Below, in pieces: positions 53,838-62,595 of a DNA stretch of 64,000 bases. Origin of the DNA: an uncultured Eubacteriales bacterium (GTDB lineage: Bacteria; Bacillota; Clostridia; Lachnospirales; Cellulosilyticaceae); contig URVM01000006.1 in the NCBI GenBank assembly GCA_900551325.1, positions 1 to 64,000 of the forward strand. The letters run 5' to 3'. Numbering within the stretch: position 1 is the stretch's first letter; each line of letters starts with the position of its first letter. The notes beneath the pieces were generated by a model. That model saw nothing but the letters and a program-made list of their open reading frames with translations, ran no database searches and had not been told where the DNA came from. The translations under genes and the position numbers were made by a program.

Positions 53838-53884
53838 ATACACCTTAAAGGTTAGGGGAAATAAATCTAACCTTTAAGGTGTAT
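53838..53884 (+). terminator. Terminator of the DUF1659-DUF2922-YvrJ operon
   Basis: A perfect 18-base stem (53838-53855 with 53867-53884), 11-base loop, then TTTTT. Confidence 0.9.
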
Positions 53885-54017
53885 TTTTATAGTTAAGACG
53901 TTTAGAAATCTAGAGTTTGGTGTAAAATATTTTAAATATTAATGAAAAGTATAAAAAATTAAGTTACAATAGAATAATAAATTATAAAAACATTATAGAG
54001 TAAAAAAGGGGAAAGAG

Positions 54018-55859
54018 ATGAGACGCTACATATGGATTTTATTAGTTGCTTTCATGAGTACAACAGTGTATGCAGCAAAGACGAGCGAAGAGATGAAGAT
54101 GGATGTATATGGAGTAAGTACTACAGAGAGTGGGAAAGATCAGGGACTAGAAGAGGGAGAATTAGGCCAAGGGGCTATTATGTTAAGTGGGAAGGTAGAT
54201 GCTAAGGGGAAGCTTCAAACTTTACATGTAGGGAGTTATTTAAACCAAGGAATAAGTAAAATAGCTGGGGAGGCTATAGTACTTAAAGGTGATGAAGATA
54301 CCCTAGAAAAAATCAGTTCCATACTTACTCAATATGAAGGGATCTTATATTTAAGCTTGTATGGGGAGACAGAAGCAGCGAAGGAAGAGATTCAAGTGAT
54401 TTATGAAGATCTCTTACAGGATGAGAACATTAAGGCAAACACGGGGCTAGACTTGAGGTTAGCCTACACGCCTTTAGATGAAAAGGATTTAGGATTTAAA
54501 GAATTACCTTATATAGAAGCTCTTAATATTAATATGAATGCTCTTAAAGATGGGAAGAAGTTAAGTTATATACAGCAGATGGGACCTTATGAAATACTTA
54601 TAAGTGACTATTTAGCTCGTGGATATGGGAACAATATAGCAGAGGGTTTAGATGCTATTTCTATATTTTATTATGACTTTATATTGGACAAGCCAGTAGA
54701 TTCTGGGATAAAGCCTACTCATATTTTTGTGTGTAGCAATCTAGCGCAAGCATTACCTAAGTATGCTAACTTCTATAAAGGATTAGAGACAGAGCTTCAA
54801 CCTATGACAAGACTAGATACTTCTAAAAGTAAGGAAGTAGCCTATACTATTACCAATAGCCAGCTAGGGCTGCTTACTAGGCCTACTGATAAACTCCAGC
54901 AAATAGAATATGTAGAGTATAAGGTAAATGAAGCCCACGCTGGACAGAGTTTTAGGTATCCTTATGTACAAAAGATGGATGAAGGGCTCTTTCATGAAGG
55001 CATCAATGAAATTAAGGTGATTATGAAGCTTAAAGGAAAAGATGAATATGGTGTCACCGCCTTTTATATAGACAATGAAGCCAAACTTACTTATGGGAAA
55101 AGGGCTACAAGGCAAGAGGAAACCTATAGCATAGGGCAAAGACCAACTTACAAGAAACCTTACATCCCAGTACTTATGTATCATAAGTTTAAAGATCAGG
55201 TGCCAAGCACAAAGGAAGAACAAAGTATGTCTGTATCTACCCAGCTTTTTGAACGCCAGCTTAAAGCCTTACTTGAAGCGGGTTATACACCCATTAATTT
55301 CAACCAACTTCAAGTTTATCTTGAAGGGAAAGGTGGACTACCTAATAGACCTTTTATCCTTACAGCAGATGATGGCTACTTATGTAACTACGAAAAGGCT
55401 TATCCTATCTTAAAGAAGTATAAAGCACAGGCAACTTTCTTTGTTACAAGCTTATATATGGGTGTGGAAAATAGTCACGATCATTTTACTTGGGAACAAG
55501 GGAAGGAAATGGAGCAAAGTGGACTTATAGATATTCAAAGTCATACCCATGGACATACATTGATGAATTGGTTAAATGAGGTAACTGTACATTATGAGGT
55601 AGAAAAATCCTTTGCAGATATAGAAAAGTACTTAGGTACAAGAGATGTAAAAGTTTTAGCCTATCCTCAATTTTTACACACAAAGGCTACGAAGGAATGG
55701 GTGAAGGACTGTGGTGTGGATCTTCAAGTAACTAACCTAGCCAGTGCCACAAGGGGAAGTTCTAATAAGACTACTAAAATGGATATTAAGCGCATTCATG
55801 TATCTAATGACCTATCGCCAGAAAGATTAATAAGTATAATAAAAGGATTAACCCAGTAA
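54018..55859 (+). CDS. Secreted polysaccharide deacetylase
   Basis: 613 residues. Signal peptide MRRYIWILLVAFMSTTVYA. The first 370 residues contain a domain related to sporulation germination-type Ger(x)C proteins in feel (KGDEDTLEKISSILTQYEGI, FYYDFILDKP), not certain. The C-terminal NodB domain (about 385-610) has PVLMYHKFKDQ, FILTADDGYLCN, ATFFVTSLYMG, and DIQSHTHGHTLM with metal-binding histidines, followed by KVLAYPQFLHT. It would deacetylate an exported glycan such as peptidoglycan or wall polysaccharide. AAGGGGAAAG precedes the ATG. Single-gene unit. Confidence 0.85.
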   Translation: MRRYIWILLVAFMSTTVYAAKTSEEMKMDVYGVSTTESGKDQGLEEGELGQGAIMLSGKVDAKGKLQTLHVGSYLNQGISKIAGEAIVLKGDEDTLEKISSILTQYEGILYLSLYGETEAAKEEIQVIYEDLLQDENIKANTGLDLRLAYTPLDEKDLGFKELPYIEALNINMNALKDGKKLSYIQQMGPYEILISDYLARGYGNNIAEGLDAISIFYYDFILDKPVDSGIKPTHIFVCSNLAQALPKYANFYKGLETELQPMTRLDTSKSKEVAYTITNSQLGLLTRPTDKLQQIEYVEYKVNEAHAGQSFRYPYVQKMDEGLFHEGINEIKVIMKLKGKDEYGVTAFYIDNEAKLTYGKRATRQEETYSIGQRPTYKKPYIPVLMYHKFKDQVPSTKEEQSMSVSTQLFERQLKALLEAGYTPINFNQLQVYLEGKGGLPNRPFILTADDGYLCNYEKAYPILKKYKAQATFFVTSLYMGVENSHDHFTWEQGKEMEQSGLIDIQSHTHGHTLMNWLNEVTVHYEVEKSFADIEKYLGTRDVKVLAYPQFLHTKATKEWVKDCGVDLQVTNLASATRGSSNKTTKMDIKRIHVSNDLSPERLISIIKGLTQ

Positions 55860-55957
55860 GGCTTGTTAGAAATGGGAAAAATGTATATACTAATTGGTGA
55901 AGAAATAAGTAATCATTTATAGACATCTAAGTAAACAGTTAAGAGAGGCAGAATAAT

Positions 55958-56521
55958 ATGGAGAATAAATCAATTTTTAAGTTGACAACAAAACAAGTTG
56001 TAGCCATTGGTATTGGTGCAGCGCTTTATGCAGCAGCTTCTATGATTTCTATTAACGTAGCACCCAATACATCACTTAGACTTGCAGTAGCACTTTTATG
56101 TGTCTTTGGTGCTATCTTTGGACCAATCGTAGGCTTTTTAGTAGGTTTTATAGGACATGCCTTAAACGATGCTATTTCATACGGTAGTGTATGGTGGAGC
56201 TGGGTATTTATGTCTGCATCTATTGGTTTTTGCACAGGTTTCATCGTGATGAAGGCAGACTTTGACGTGCTTAAAGGACAGCTTAAAGGTGTACATATTG
56301 GACTTTTATATGTATACGCTGTATGTGGAGCAATCCTAGGAAGTATTCTTTCTTATGTAGGAGATGTATACTTCTACGGTGAACCAGCTGAAAAGGTAGG
56401 ACTTCAAATTATAGTAGCCAATGTGACCAATTTAATTGTTGTAGGGGCTATTGGTATACCAGTTGTCATTGCTATAGCTAAGCTTAAAGGCAAGGGAACA
56501 GACTTAGAAGAATTAGAATAA
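55958..56521 (+). CDS. ECF transporter S component (UPF0397 type)
   Basis: 187 residues, five to six helices. QVVAIGIGAALYAAASMIS, APNTSLRLAVALLCVFGAI, GPIVGFLVGFIGHALNDAIS and VWWSWVFMSASIGFCTGF are those of the UPF0397 family, substrate-binding membrane subunits that share an energising module encoded elsewhere. The vitamin or metal recognised is not certain (related proteins are annotated for riboflavin or thiamine precursors). No riboswitch was seen upstream. GAGAGGC precedes the ATG. Confidence 0.85.
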   Translation: MENKSIFKLTTKQVVAIGIGAALYAAASMISINVAPNTSLRLAVALLCVFGAIFGPIVGFLVGFIGHALNDAISYGSVWWSWVFMSASIGFCTGFIVMKADFDVLKGQLKGVHIGLLYVYAVCGAILGSILSYVGDVYFYGEPAEKVGLQIIVANVTNLIVVGAIGIPVVIAIAKLKGKGTDLEELE

Positions 56522-56549
56522 GTTAGACAAAAGTAGGAATAAGTAAGAT

Positions 56550-56600
56550 ATAGGTCTATTGCAACCAAAGTGATATGCTCAAAGGGTGCAATAGACCTAT
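56550..56600 (+). terminator. Terminator of the ECF S-component gene
   Basis: A perfect 14-base stem ATAGGTCTATTGCA / TGCAATAGACCTAT with a 23-base loop, then TTTTTAT. Confidence 0.85.
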
Positions 56601-56668
56601 TTTTATATTTATAGCTTGTTGTACACAGGATTATCAGAGTTAGGAATATTACAAAACGACACAAAACG

Positions 56669-56697
56669 TTGATTTTATTTGAGTATTGAGCTAAAAT
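56669..56697 (+). promoter_or_regulatory. Promoter of the first SLH protein gene
   Basis: TTGATT (56669-56674), 17-base spacer, TAAAAT (56692-56697), about 55 bases before the start at 56753. Confidence 0.55.
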
Positions 56698-56752
56698 ATT
56701 AAAAGTGTAAACGTATGTGCAAAAATAAATTATTGTTTATAGGAGGAAAAAG

Positions 56753-58741
56753 ATGCGCTTAAATCGTAGATTACAAAAAACTTTAGCAGTTGCTGCACTT
56801 GCAACAATGACAGTGACGGCATTACCAACAACTACATATGCTTCAGATTATAATAATCACTGGGCAAAAGCAACCATCGAAAAGTGGTCAACAAAAGAGG
56901 TTTTAAAAGGTTATGAAGATGGAAGCTTCAAACCAAATGGTACAGTGACACGTGGAGAGCTTGCTGCTATACTTGTAAGAGTATTTGGACTTAATGAAGT
57001 AGCAGGAGCAGCTGTATATACAGACGTTGTGCCTACTAAATGGTATGCAGGGGACGTAGCAAAAGTAAGTGTGGCAGGCATTATGAATGACTATGAAGAT
57101 GGTACATTTAAGCCTGAACAAGAAGCTACAAGAGAAGAAGCAGCTTATGCTATAGCTAAGGCTTACCGTGTAGCAACACAAGATAAGACAAGCTCATTTA
57201 CAGACCAAGCACAAATTTCTGACTGGGCAGAAGATGAAATTGCTGCTCTAGTAGCAGGTGGATACTTAAATGGTAATCCAGATGGTTCTTTTAGACCACA
57301 AGCTACACTTACACGAGCAGAAGCAGTAACAATGGTAGATAAGATTACAGCTGACCTTGTCAATGTTGCTGGTGTGTATTCACAAGATATAGAAGGTAAC
57401 CTTGTTGTTAATACAACAGGCGTAGAACTTAAAGATATGACAATCACAGGTAACTTATACCTTGCAGAAGGTATTGGCGAAGGTGAAGTAAAGCTTACAA
57501 ACGTAACAGTACTAGGCGATGTAATCGTTGAAGGTGGTAGTGTTAATACTATTAAGGTAGAAGGCGAGTCTAAGCTTAATGACATTCTTGTAGACAAAGC
57601 AGGTAAGAACCCAGTAAGACTTTTATTTGGAAACTTAGTTCAAGTAAATGGTAAAGTAACACTAGAATCTACTTCAACTTTAGAAGGTAATGTACTTTCA
57701 CTTAAAGAAGTTGTAATAGATGGTGCAAAAGAAGTACATCTTGTTGGTGGTATGAAGATTGAAACAATAACTATTAATAAGACTACAGAACTTGCATTAG
57801 TAGATGGACCAGCTATCCAACTTGTAGTGATTAACAAAGAAGCACCAGCTACTTTAATCCGTGGTAGAGGAGCTAAAGGAAGCATTAGAAAAATGATTAT
57901 TCATGCTAATGATGTAGAACTTAAAAAAGGTTTCAAGCTTAACAAAGACTACGTTACATTAGGTGAAGGTGTAACAGGTACTAAATTCCCAGAGTCCGGC
58001 GGCGGCGGTGGCGGCGGTGGCGGAAGCACTGGCGGCGGTAATAATAACGGCGGTGGAGAGCAACAAGAAAATAAGGTAACACTTGACAAATTAAAAGTAA
58101 CAACAGCACAAGGTACAAAAGAAGTCAACCTTACATCTACAACAATCAATATAGAAGTAAGTAAAACTGGTATAACTGTTAACGGGACATCAGTTGCAAA
58201 TACAACAGATGAAATTCAAGGCATAACTGTAACAGGTAAAAATACTACAGGTACAGTAAAAGTAGGGGTACTAGGTAAAAGTACAATATTAAACTTAGGA
58301 AATGAATACAAGACTGTAGCACTTAAACAAAAAGTAGAAGACAACTATGATGCAATTAAAGCACGTTTAGAAAAAGCTGTAGAAGATAAGATTTTATCTC
58401 AAGATACTTATGAAGCTGCTGTTAGAGATATGGAAACTGTGTATGACCAACTTATGGGTGATATCACAGATACAGTATCACTTGGCGATATCAACAAGGC
58501 TATTGACACAGCGAATACTTTATTAAAGACTGCAAAACCAGAAAGAGTAAAAGAGGTACAAGATGTAATCGATGGTTACCTCGAACAAGCTGAAGCACTG
58601 GAAGGTTTTGGTTTAAAAATAACAGGTCTTGGTAACATTAGTGCGGGTATAAAAGAAGTATCAATTAAAGGTGTACCTGTTACATTAAAGCAAGAAGGCA
58701 AAGACTTAAATAAGTACATTATCAATGTAGCTTACAAATAA
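56753..58741 (+). CDS. SLH-domain surface protein with glycine-rich linker
   Basis: 662 residues. Signal peptide to about residue 30, then three SLH repeats (about 30-200: NHWAKATIEKWSTKEVLKGY, YAGDVAKVSVAGIMNDYEDG, DWAEDEIAALVAGGYLNGNP). Residues about 210-410 form right-handed beta-helix-like rungs (GVELKDMTITGNLYL, GEVKLTNVTVLGDVIVEGGS). A poly-glycine linker follows (about 415-440), encoded by a GC-rich tract at 57997-58055, and a C-terminal domain of 220 residues with a helical section. It would be wall-anchored through pyruvylated polysaccharide. Related to the next gene. AGGAGG precedes the ATG. Confidence 0.9.
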   Translation: MRLNRRLQKTLAVAALATMTVTALPTTTYASDYNNHWAKATIEKWSTKEVLKGYEDGSFKPNGTVTRGELAAILVRVFGLNEVAGAAVYTDVVPTKWYAGDVAKVSVAGIMNDYEDGTFKPEQEATREEAAYAIAKAYRVATQDKTSSFTDQAQISDWAEDEIAALVAGGYLNGNPDGSFRPQATLTRAEAVTMVDKITADLVNVAGVYSQDIEGNLVVNTTGVELKDMTITGNLYLAEGIGEGEVKLTNVTVLGDVIVEGGSVNTIKVEGESKLNDILVDKAGKNPVRLLFGNLVQVNGKVTLESTSTLEGNVLSLKEVVIDGAKEVHLVGGMKIETITINKTTELALVDGPAIQLVVINKEAPATLIRGRGAKGSIRKMIIHANDVELKKGFKLNKDYVTLGEGVTGTKFPESGGGGGGGGGSTGGGNNNGGGEQQENKVTLDKLKVTTAQGTKEVNLTSTTINIEVSKTGITVNGTSVANTTDEIQGITVTGKNTTGTVKVGVLGKSTILNLGNEYKTVALKQKVEDNYDAIKARLEKAVEDKILSQDTYEAAVRDMETVYDQLMGDITDTVSLGDINKAIDTANTLLKTAKPERVKEVQDVIDGYLEQAEALEGFGLKITGLGNISAGIKEVSIKGVPVTLKQEGKDLNKYIINVAYK

Positions 58742-58750
58742 GTTTTACCA

Positions 58751-58784
58751 ATAAGAGGATATACCTATAGGTGTATCCTCTTAT
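58751..58784 (+). terminator. Hairpin after the first SLH gene
   Basis: A 15-base stem (ATAAGAGGATATACC with GGTGTATCCTCTTAT, one G-T pair), loop TATA, but no T run follows; either a weak terminator or an mRNA 3' stabiliser. Confidence 0.5.
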
Positions 58785-58916
58785 CACTATAAAAGATAAT
58801 ATGGTTATGAGATAAATAGTTTAAATAGGTAAAAGTTTATGTTAGACTATAAAATGTGAAAAATTATACGAAAATCATATATTGGATAAAATATATTCAT
58901 CAATAAGGGGGTAAAT

Positions 58917-60431
58917 ATGAAGTCAAGGGACAAAATGGGTATGAAGTGTCTAAGCCTAGTACTTACAGGAATGGTTATGATGGCATCACCTATATGGGCA
59001 AAAGATTATGAAGGTCACTGGGCAGAAGGTGCTATTGATAAATGGTCAAGTTATGGGGTTGTAAAAGGTATGGAAAATGGTGACTTTGCACCAGCTTCAC
59101 CTGTTACACGTGCAGAGCTTGCAACTTTTATTAGTAGAACTTTTGAGTTTGGAGATATACGAAGTACTAGAACTTATACAGATATAGAAGAGGGTAAGTG
59201 GTATACACAGGCTATACAAGCTGTAAGTAGTAAGGGGCTTATGTATATTCCAGGCACTAACTTTGAACCAAGTAAGCCAGTTACAAGAGAAGAAGTAGCT
59301 TATACTATTGCTAAGGCTTATAAGATGGAAACTACAGGTGAAGAAATCACTAGCTTTACAGATGAAGAGTCCATTTCTATATGGGCAAAAGAAGGCATTC
59401 ATGCACTAGCGCAAAGAGGTATCATTAAGGGCAATCCAGATGGAAGCTTCCGTCCTAAAGCACCTGTTACTCGTGCAGAAGTAGTGACTATGCTAGAAAA
59501 TATTGCACCACATAGAATACAAGCAGCAGGTAAATATACAGAGCCAGTCTATGAAGGCAATGTAATGATTACCGCTTCTGATGTAACTCTAAAAGATACA
59601 GTCATTAATGGAAATATCTATATTACAGGAAATGTAGATCAAGGTAGTATTCGACTTGAAAATGTAACCATCAACGGCAACCTATACATAGAAGGTGGTA
59701 AAGTTACTTTAAGTGGCACATATAATGAAGTCTATTTAGGCAGTATACACAATTTTGACTTTACAAAAGGTACTATAAAAAAGCTTGTTGTAACTGTACC
59801 TAATGTAGGTATTAGACTTAGAGAAAAGACAGTAACAGACTACCTTTTAGTAGCAGCAGAGGCTAAGTTTAATATAGAAGGTATAGTCAAAGAATCTTCA
59901 AATGGAGCAGCCGAGAAGGTAGAGCTAGAAGAAGCTTGTATCTTTGTAGGTGGGAGTAAGATTCCTTTAGAAGTAGATGGTACAGAAATTGTTATGAACC
60001 TAAATAAACTTGCAGCACGTACACCAGGTTATGATGGTATGGAAAGTATTATGATTTCAACCAATGTGGAAGGGGCTTATATAGAAGGACCTTTCGGAGG
60101 CAGACTAGAGACTAACACACCTTATTCTTTTAGAACAGCTGACAGACAGCTTGGTATGTTTGAAGAAGTCCTAGAGCAAATGACCAAGGATTCACCACAG
60201 CTTAAAAAGCTCACAAGTAGTTTAGACCTATCATCAGATACACTCTTTGCTATGTTAATGGAAAATGGCACAATTTCTATCTCAAATATGAGAGACCAAT
60301 TTTATACTATGAATGTACTTGCACGTAAATATACAGGAAGCACTTTACCAAAGGAGTATACTTTCAAACGTACTTTGCGTTATGAAAATGAACTTCCTAT
60401 AAAAATTACCATTCGTCTTGAAGTAGAATAG
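58917..60431 (+). CDS. SLH-domain surface protein, paralog of the preceding one
   Basis: 504 residues. Signal peptide to about residue 28; three SLH repeats (GHWAEGAIDKWSSYGVVKGM, WYTQAIQAVSSKGLMYIPGT, IWAKEGIHALAQRGIIKGNP), then beta-helix-like rungs (NVMITASDVTLKDTVINGNI, GSIRLENVTINGNLYIEGGK). The C-terminal 150 residues differ from the paralog. It lacks the glycine linker. GGGGG precedes the ATG. It begins a probable operon with the membrane-anchored protein and the chain-length/kinase pair, linking wall-anchored protein to polysaccharide export control. Confidence 0.9.
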   Translation: MKSRDKMGMKCLSLVLTGMVMMASPIWAKDYEGHWAEGAIDKWSSYGVVKGMENGDFAPASPVTRAELATFISRTFEFGDIRSTRTYTDIEEGKWYTQAIQAVSSKGLMYIPGTNFEPSKPVTREEVAYTIAKAYKMETTGEEITSFTDEESISIWAKEGIHALAQRGIIKGNPDGSFRPKAPVTRAEVVTMLENIAPHRIQAAGKYTEPVYEGNVMITASDVTLKDTVINGNIYITGNVDQGSIRLENVTINGNLYIEGGKVTLSGTYNEVYLGSIHNFDFTKGTIKKLVVTVPNVGIRLREKTVTDYLLVAAEAKFNIEGIVKESSNGAAEKVELEEACIFVGGSKIPLEVDGTEIVMNLNKLAARTPGYDGMESIMISTNVEGAYIEGPFGGRLETNTPYSFRTADRQLGMFEEVLEQMTKDSPQLKKLTSSLDLSSDTLFAMLMENGTISISNMRDQFYTMNVLARKYTGSTLPKEYTFKRTLRYENELPIKITIRLEVE

Positions 60432-60444
60432 AAAAGAGGTTCTT

Positions 60445-61038
60445 ATGAAGAAGAAAAAGATTGCAAGAAGCATAGTTATTTGCCTTTTAGTCCTGGTCTT
60501 AGTAGGAAGTGGCATAGCTTATACAGTGTATAATAAAGTTGGGGATTACCTCCTTCAAGAAACTATAGGAAATCAAGTAGAAACGAGCTTTGCCCAGGCA
60601 ACAGGCGTAGACTTAAGTGAAAGTGGACGTGTATTAAATGAGGAAGAAAGAGAAAAGGTAGAAACCTTACTAAAAGCAGTAGACAAGGTAGCAGCTTCTT
60701 CTGGTGAAGGTAAAGCAGTAGACAAGACTACAGAAGACGTTGAAGGTGAACCACATACTTCTAAACAAATGACGACAGATGAGGTTAAAGAAAAGTTAGA
60801 AACACAAGTCACACAAGTGATTAAGAAGATTCCAGCTAAGGACAAGAATACTATGGTTAACCTAGTCCTTTCCAACTTAAGTATGTCAGATATGAGCCAC
60901 TTAGCAAGTTTAGCTGCAGATGGGGTATCTGGTAGTGACATAGCAGAGGCAAAGCGCATTGCACTTAGAAGTTTTAGTAAGGAAGAAATAGAAAGAGTGA
61001 GAGACTATTACTATGAGTATAGTTATCTCATTCCATAA
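60445..61038 (+). CDS. Membrane-anchored protein of unknown function
   Basis: 197 residues. Basic start, one membrane helix (about 9-28), then an outside, charged and mostly helical domain; a central low-complexity part (about 85-105). No family recognised. It lies 13 bases after the SLH gene and 14 before the Wzz-like gene, so it is probably part of the same transcript and may assist polysaccharide export or attachment. Confidence 0.7.
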   Translation: MKKKKIARSIVICLLVLVLVGSGIAYTVYNKVGDYLLQETIGNQVETSFAQATGVDLSESGRVLNEEEREKVETLLKAVDKVAASSGEGKAVDKTTEDVEGEPHTSKQMTTDEVKEKLETQVTQVIKKIPAKDKNTMVNLVLSNLSMSDMSHLASLAADGVSGSDIAEAKRIALRSFSKEEIERVRDYYYEYSYLIP

Positions 61039-61052
61039 AGCAGGAGGTAAAG

Positions 61053-61751
61053 ATGGAAGATAATAATGAAATATCGTTACAAGAAATATTTATAATCTTA
61101 TGGGATAAAGTAGGTATTATTTTACTATGCACTTTAATAGGAGGCTTACTAAGCTTTGGTGTAAGCCGCTATGTTATTGATCCTACTTATACATCTCGTA
61201 TTAGTATGTATGTGAATAATAACCGTAATCCAGAAACAACAGTAGCGAATATTAATGATATTAATGCATCTCAAAAGCTAGTAAGTACCTATATAGAAAT
61301 CTTAAAAAGTGAAAATATCTTAAATAGAGTAAGTGAATCTATAGGTGGAACTTATACAGCACATGAATTAGCTGGGATGATGAGTGCAAACTCAGTCAAT
61401 GGGACAGAGATCTTTGAAGTAAAGATAACAACTAAAGATCCAGAAGAAGCAGCTCGTATTGCCAATACTATAGCAGAGATTGCACCAGAGGAGATTATCC
61501 GTGTTGTAAAGGCTGGTTCAGTAGAGCTTATTGATCAAGCTGTACCAGCAAAGGAACCTTCTGCACCAAATGTACTGCTTAATACAATTATTGGTCTTAT
61601 GCTAGGTGGGGTACTCTCTGTACTTGGTGTACTCGTATCAGCTATGCTTGATAATCGTGTGAAAGATGAAGAAGACCTAAAAAAACACTATGACTTGCCA
61701 ATCTTAGGAACTATTCCTGATTTAGAATCGGCACAACATCGTATCAAGTAG
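61053..61751 (+). CDS. Polysaccharide chain-length / kinase-activating membrane protein (Wzz, CpsC type)
   Basis: 232 residues, two membrane helices (about 22-40 and 175-195) with an outside domain between. ISLQEIFIILWDKVGIILLC at the start, a proline-containing PAKEPSAPNVLLNTIIGLML before the second helix, and a short cytoplasmic tail that would activate the tyrosine kinase encoded next. Typical of the two-protein Gram-positive arrangement. AGGAGG precedes the ATG. Confidence 0.92.
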   Translation: MEDNNEISLQEIFIILWDKVGIILLCTLIGGLLSFGVSRYVIDPTYTSRISMYVNNNRNPETTVANINDINASQKLVSTYIEILKSENILNRVSESIGGTYTAHELAGMMSANSVNGTEIFEVKITTKDPEEAARIANTIAEIAPEEIIRVVKAGSVELIDQAVPAKEPSAPNVLLNTIIGLMLGGVLSVLGVLVSAMLDNRVKDEEDLKKHYDLPILGTIPDLESAQHRIK

Positions 61752-61763
61752 GGGGTAGGAATA

Positions 61764-62543
61764 ATGAAAGGATTCTTTAGCACAAAACACAAGCAAAAAG
61801 CCAAGTCAGACAAAACTATAAATGAAAAAGAATTGATTTTAAATGGGGAAACAAGCTTCCATATTCAAGAAGCTTATAAAGCATCTCGTACAAATACTAT
61901 GTTTTCTATTCCGGGTAAAGGCTGTAAGAAAGTTGTAGTTACAAGCTCCTTTCCAGGAGAAGGAAAAAGTACAACTTGCATCAATCTTGCCATTACCTTT
62001 GCTCAAACAGGTTCAAAAGTACTAGTTATAGATGCAGACCTTAGAAAGCCTACAGTACATAGAAAATTAGAAGTTAATAGTCAATACGGCCTAGCTCATC
62101 TACTGGGAAACTTCTGTAAAGTAGAAGATACCATTACTTCTTCTAAGTATGAAAACCTAGACGTGATACTAGCAGGGCACTTACCACCAAATCCAGCAGA
62201 GCTTTTAGCATCTGATGCTATGAAAAATATTTTAGACACCTTAAGTGAAAGCTATGACTATATCTTCTTAGATACGCCACCGCTGAATGTAGTAACAGAT
62301 GCAACAGTACTATCTAGTATTGTATCAGGTACTATTGTGGTAGTAAGACAAGGGGAAACCCATCACAAAGATGTACAAGACGCCCTAAGTAAGTTAGAAT
62401 TTGCAAATGCCAAAATACTAGGACTTATCTTACACGGTGTACAAGGTAATAACAAAAAATATGGTAAGTACGGTAAGTATAGTAAATACAGTAGATACGG
62501 CGAATACACTTATGGTGCTACATCTACAGCACAAGAAAAATAA
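61764..62543 (+). CDS. Tyrosine-protein kinase of the CpsD/CapB type
   Basis: Bacterial tyrosine kinase regulating polysaccharide assembly with the preceding membrane protein. 259 residues. Walker A SFPGEGKSTTCINLA (about 62-76), Walker A' VLVIDADLRKP (about 87-97), Walker B DYIFLDTPPLNVV. The C-terminus carries the tyrosine cluster that becomes autophosphorylated: KKYGKYGKYSKYSRYGEY, eight tyrosines within about twenty residues. GGGGGTAGG precedes the ATG. A strong terminator follows. Confidence 0.94.
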   Translation: MKGFFSTKHKQKAKSDKTINEKELILNGETSFHIQEAYKASRTNTMFSIPGKGCKKVVVTSSFPGEGKSTTCINLAITFAQTGSKVLVIDADLRKPTVHRKLEVNSQYGLAHLLGNFCKVEDTITSSKYENLDVILAGHLPPNPAELLASDAMKNILDTLSESYDYIFLDTPPLNVVTDATVLSSIVSGTIVVVRQGETHHKDVQDALSKLEFANAKILGLILHGVQGNNKKYGKYGKYSKYSRYGEYTYGATSTAQEK

Positions 62544-62595
62544 GTTAACAAAAAGAAGCAGCTCCCTGTACAGGAAGCTGCTTCTTTTTGTTAAC
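62544..62595. terminator. Bidirectional terminator between the kinase and CapD-like genes
   Basis: A perfect 20-base stem (62544-62563 with 62576-62595). The stop codon of the opposite gene (62591-62593) lies inside the stem. Confidence 0.92.
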
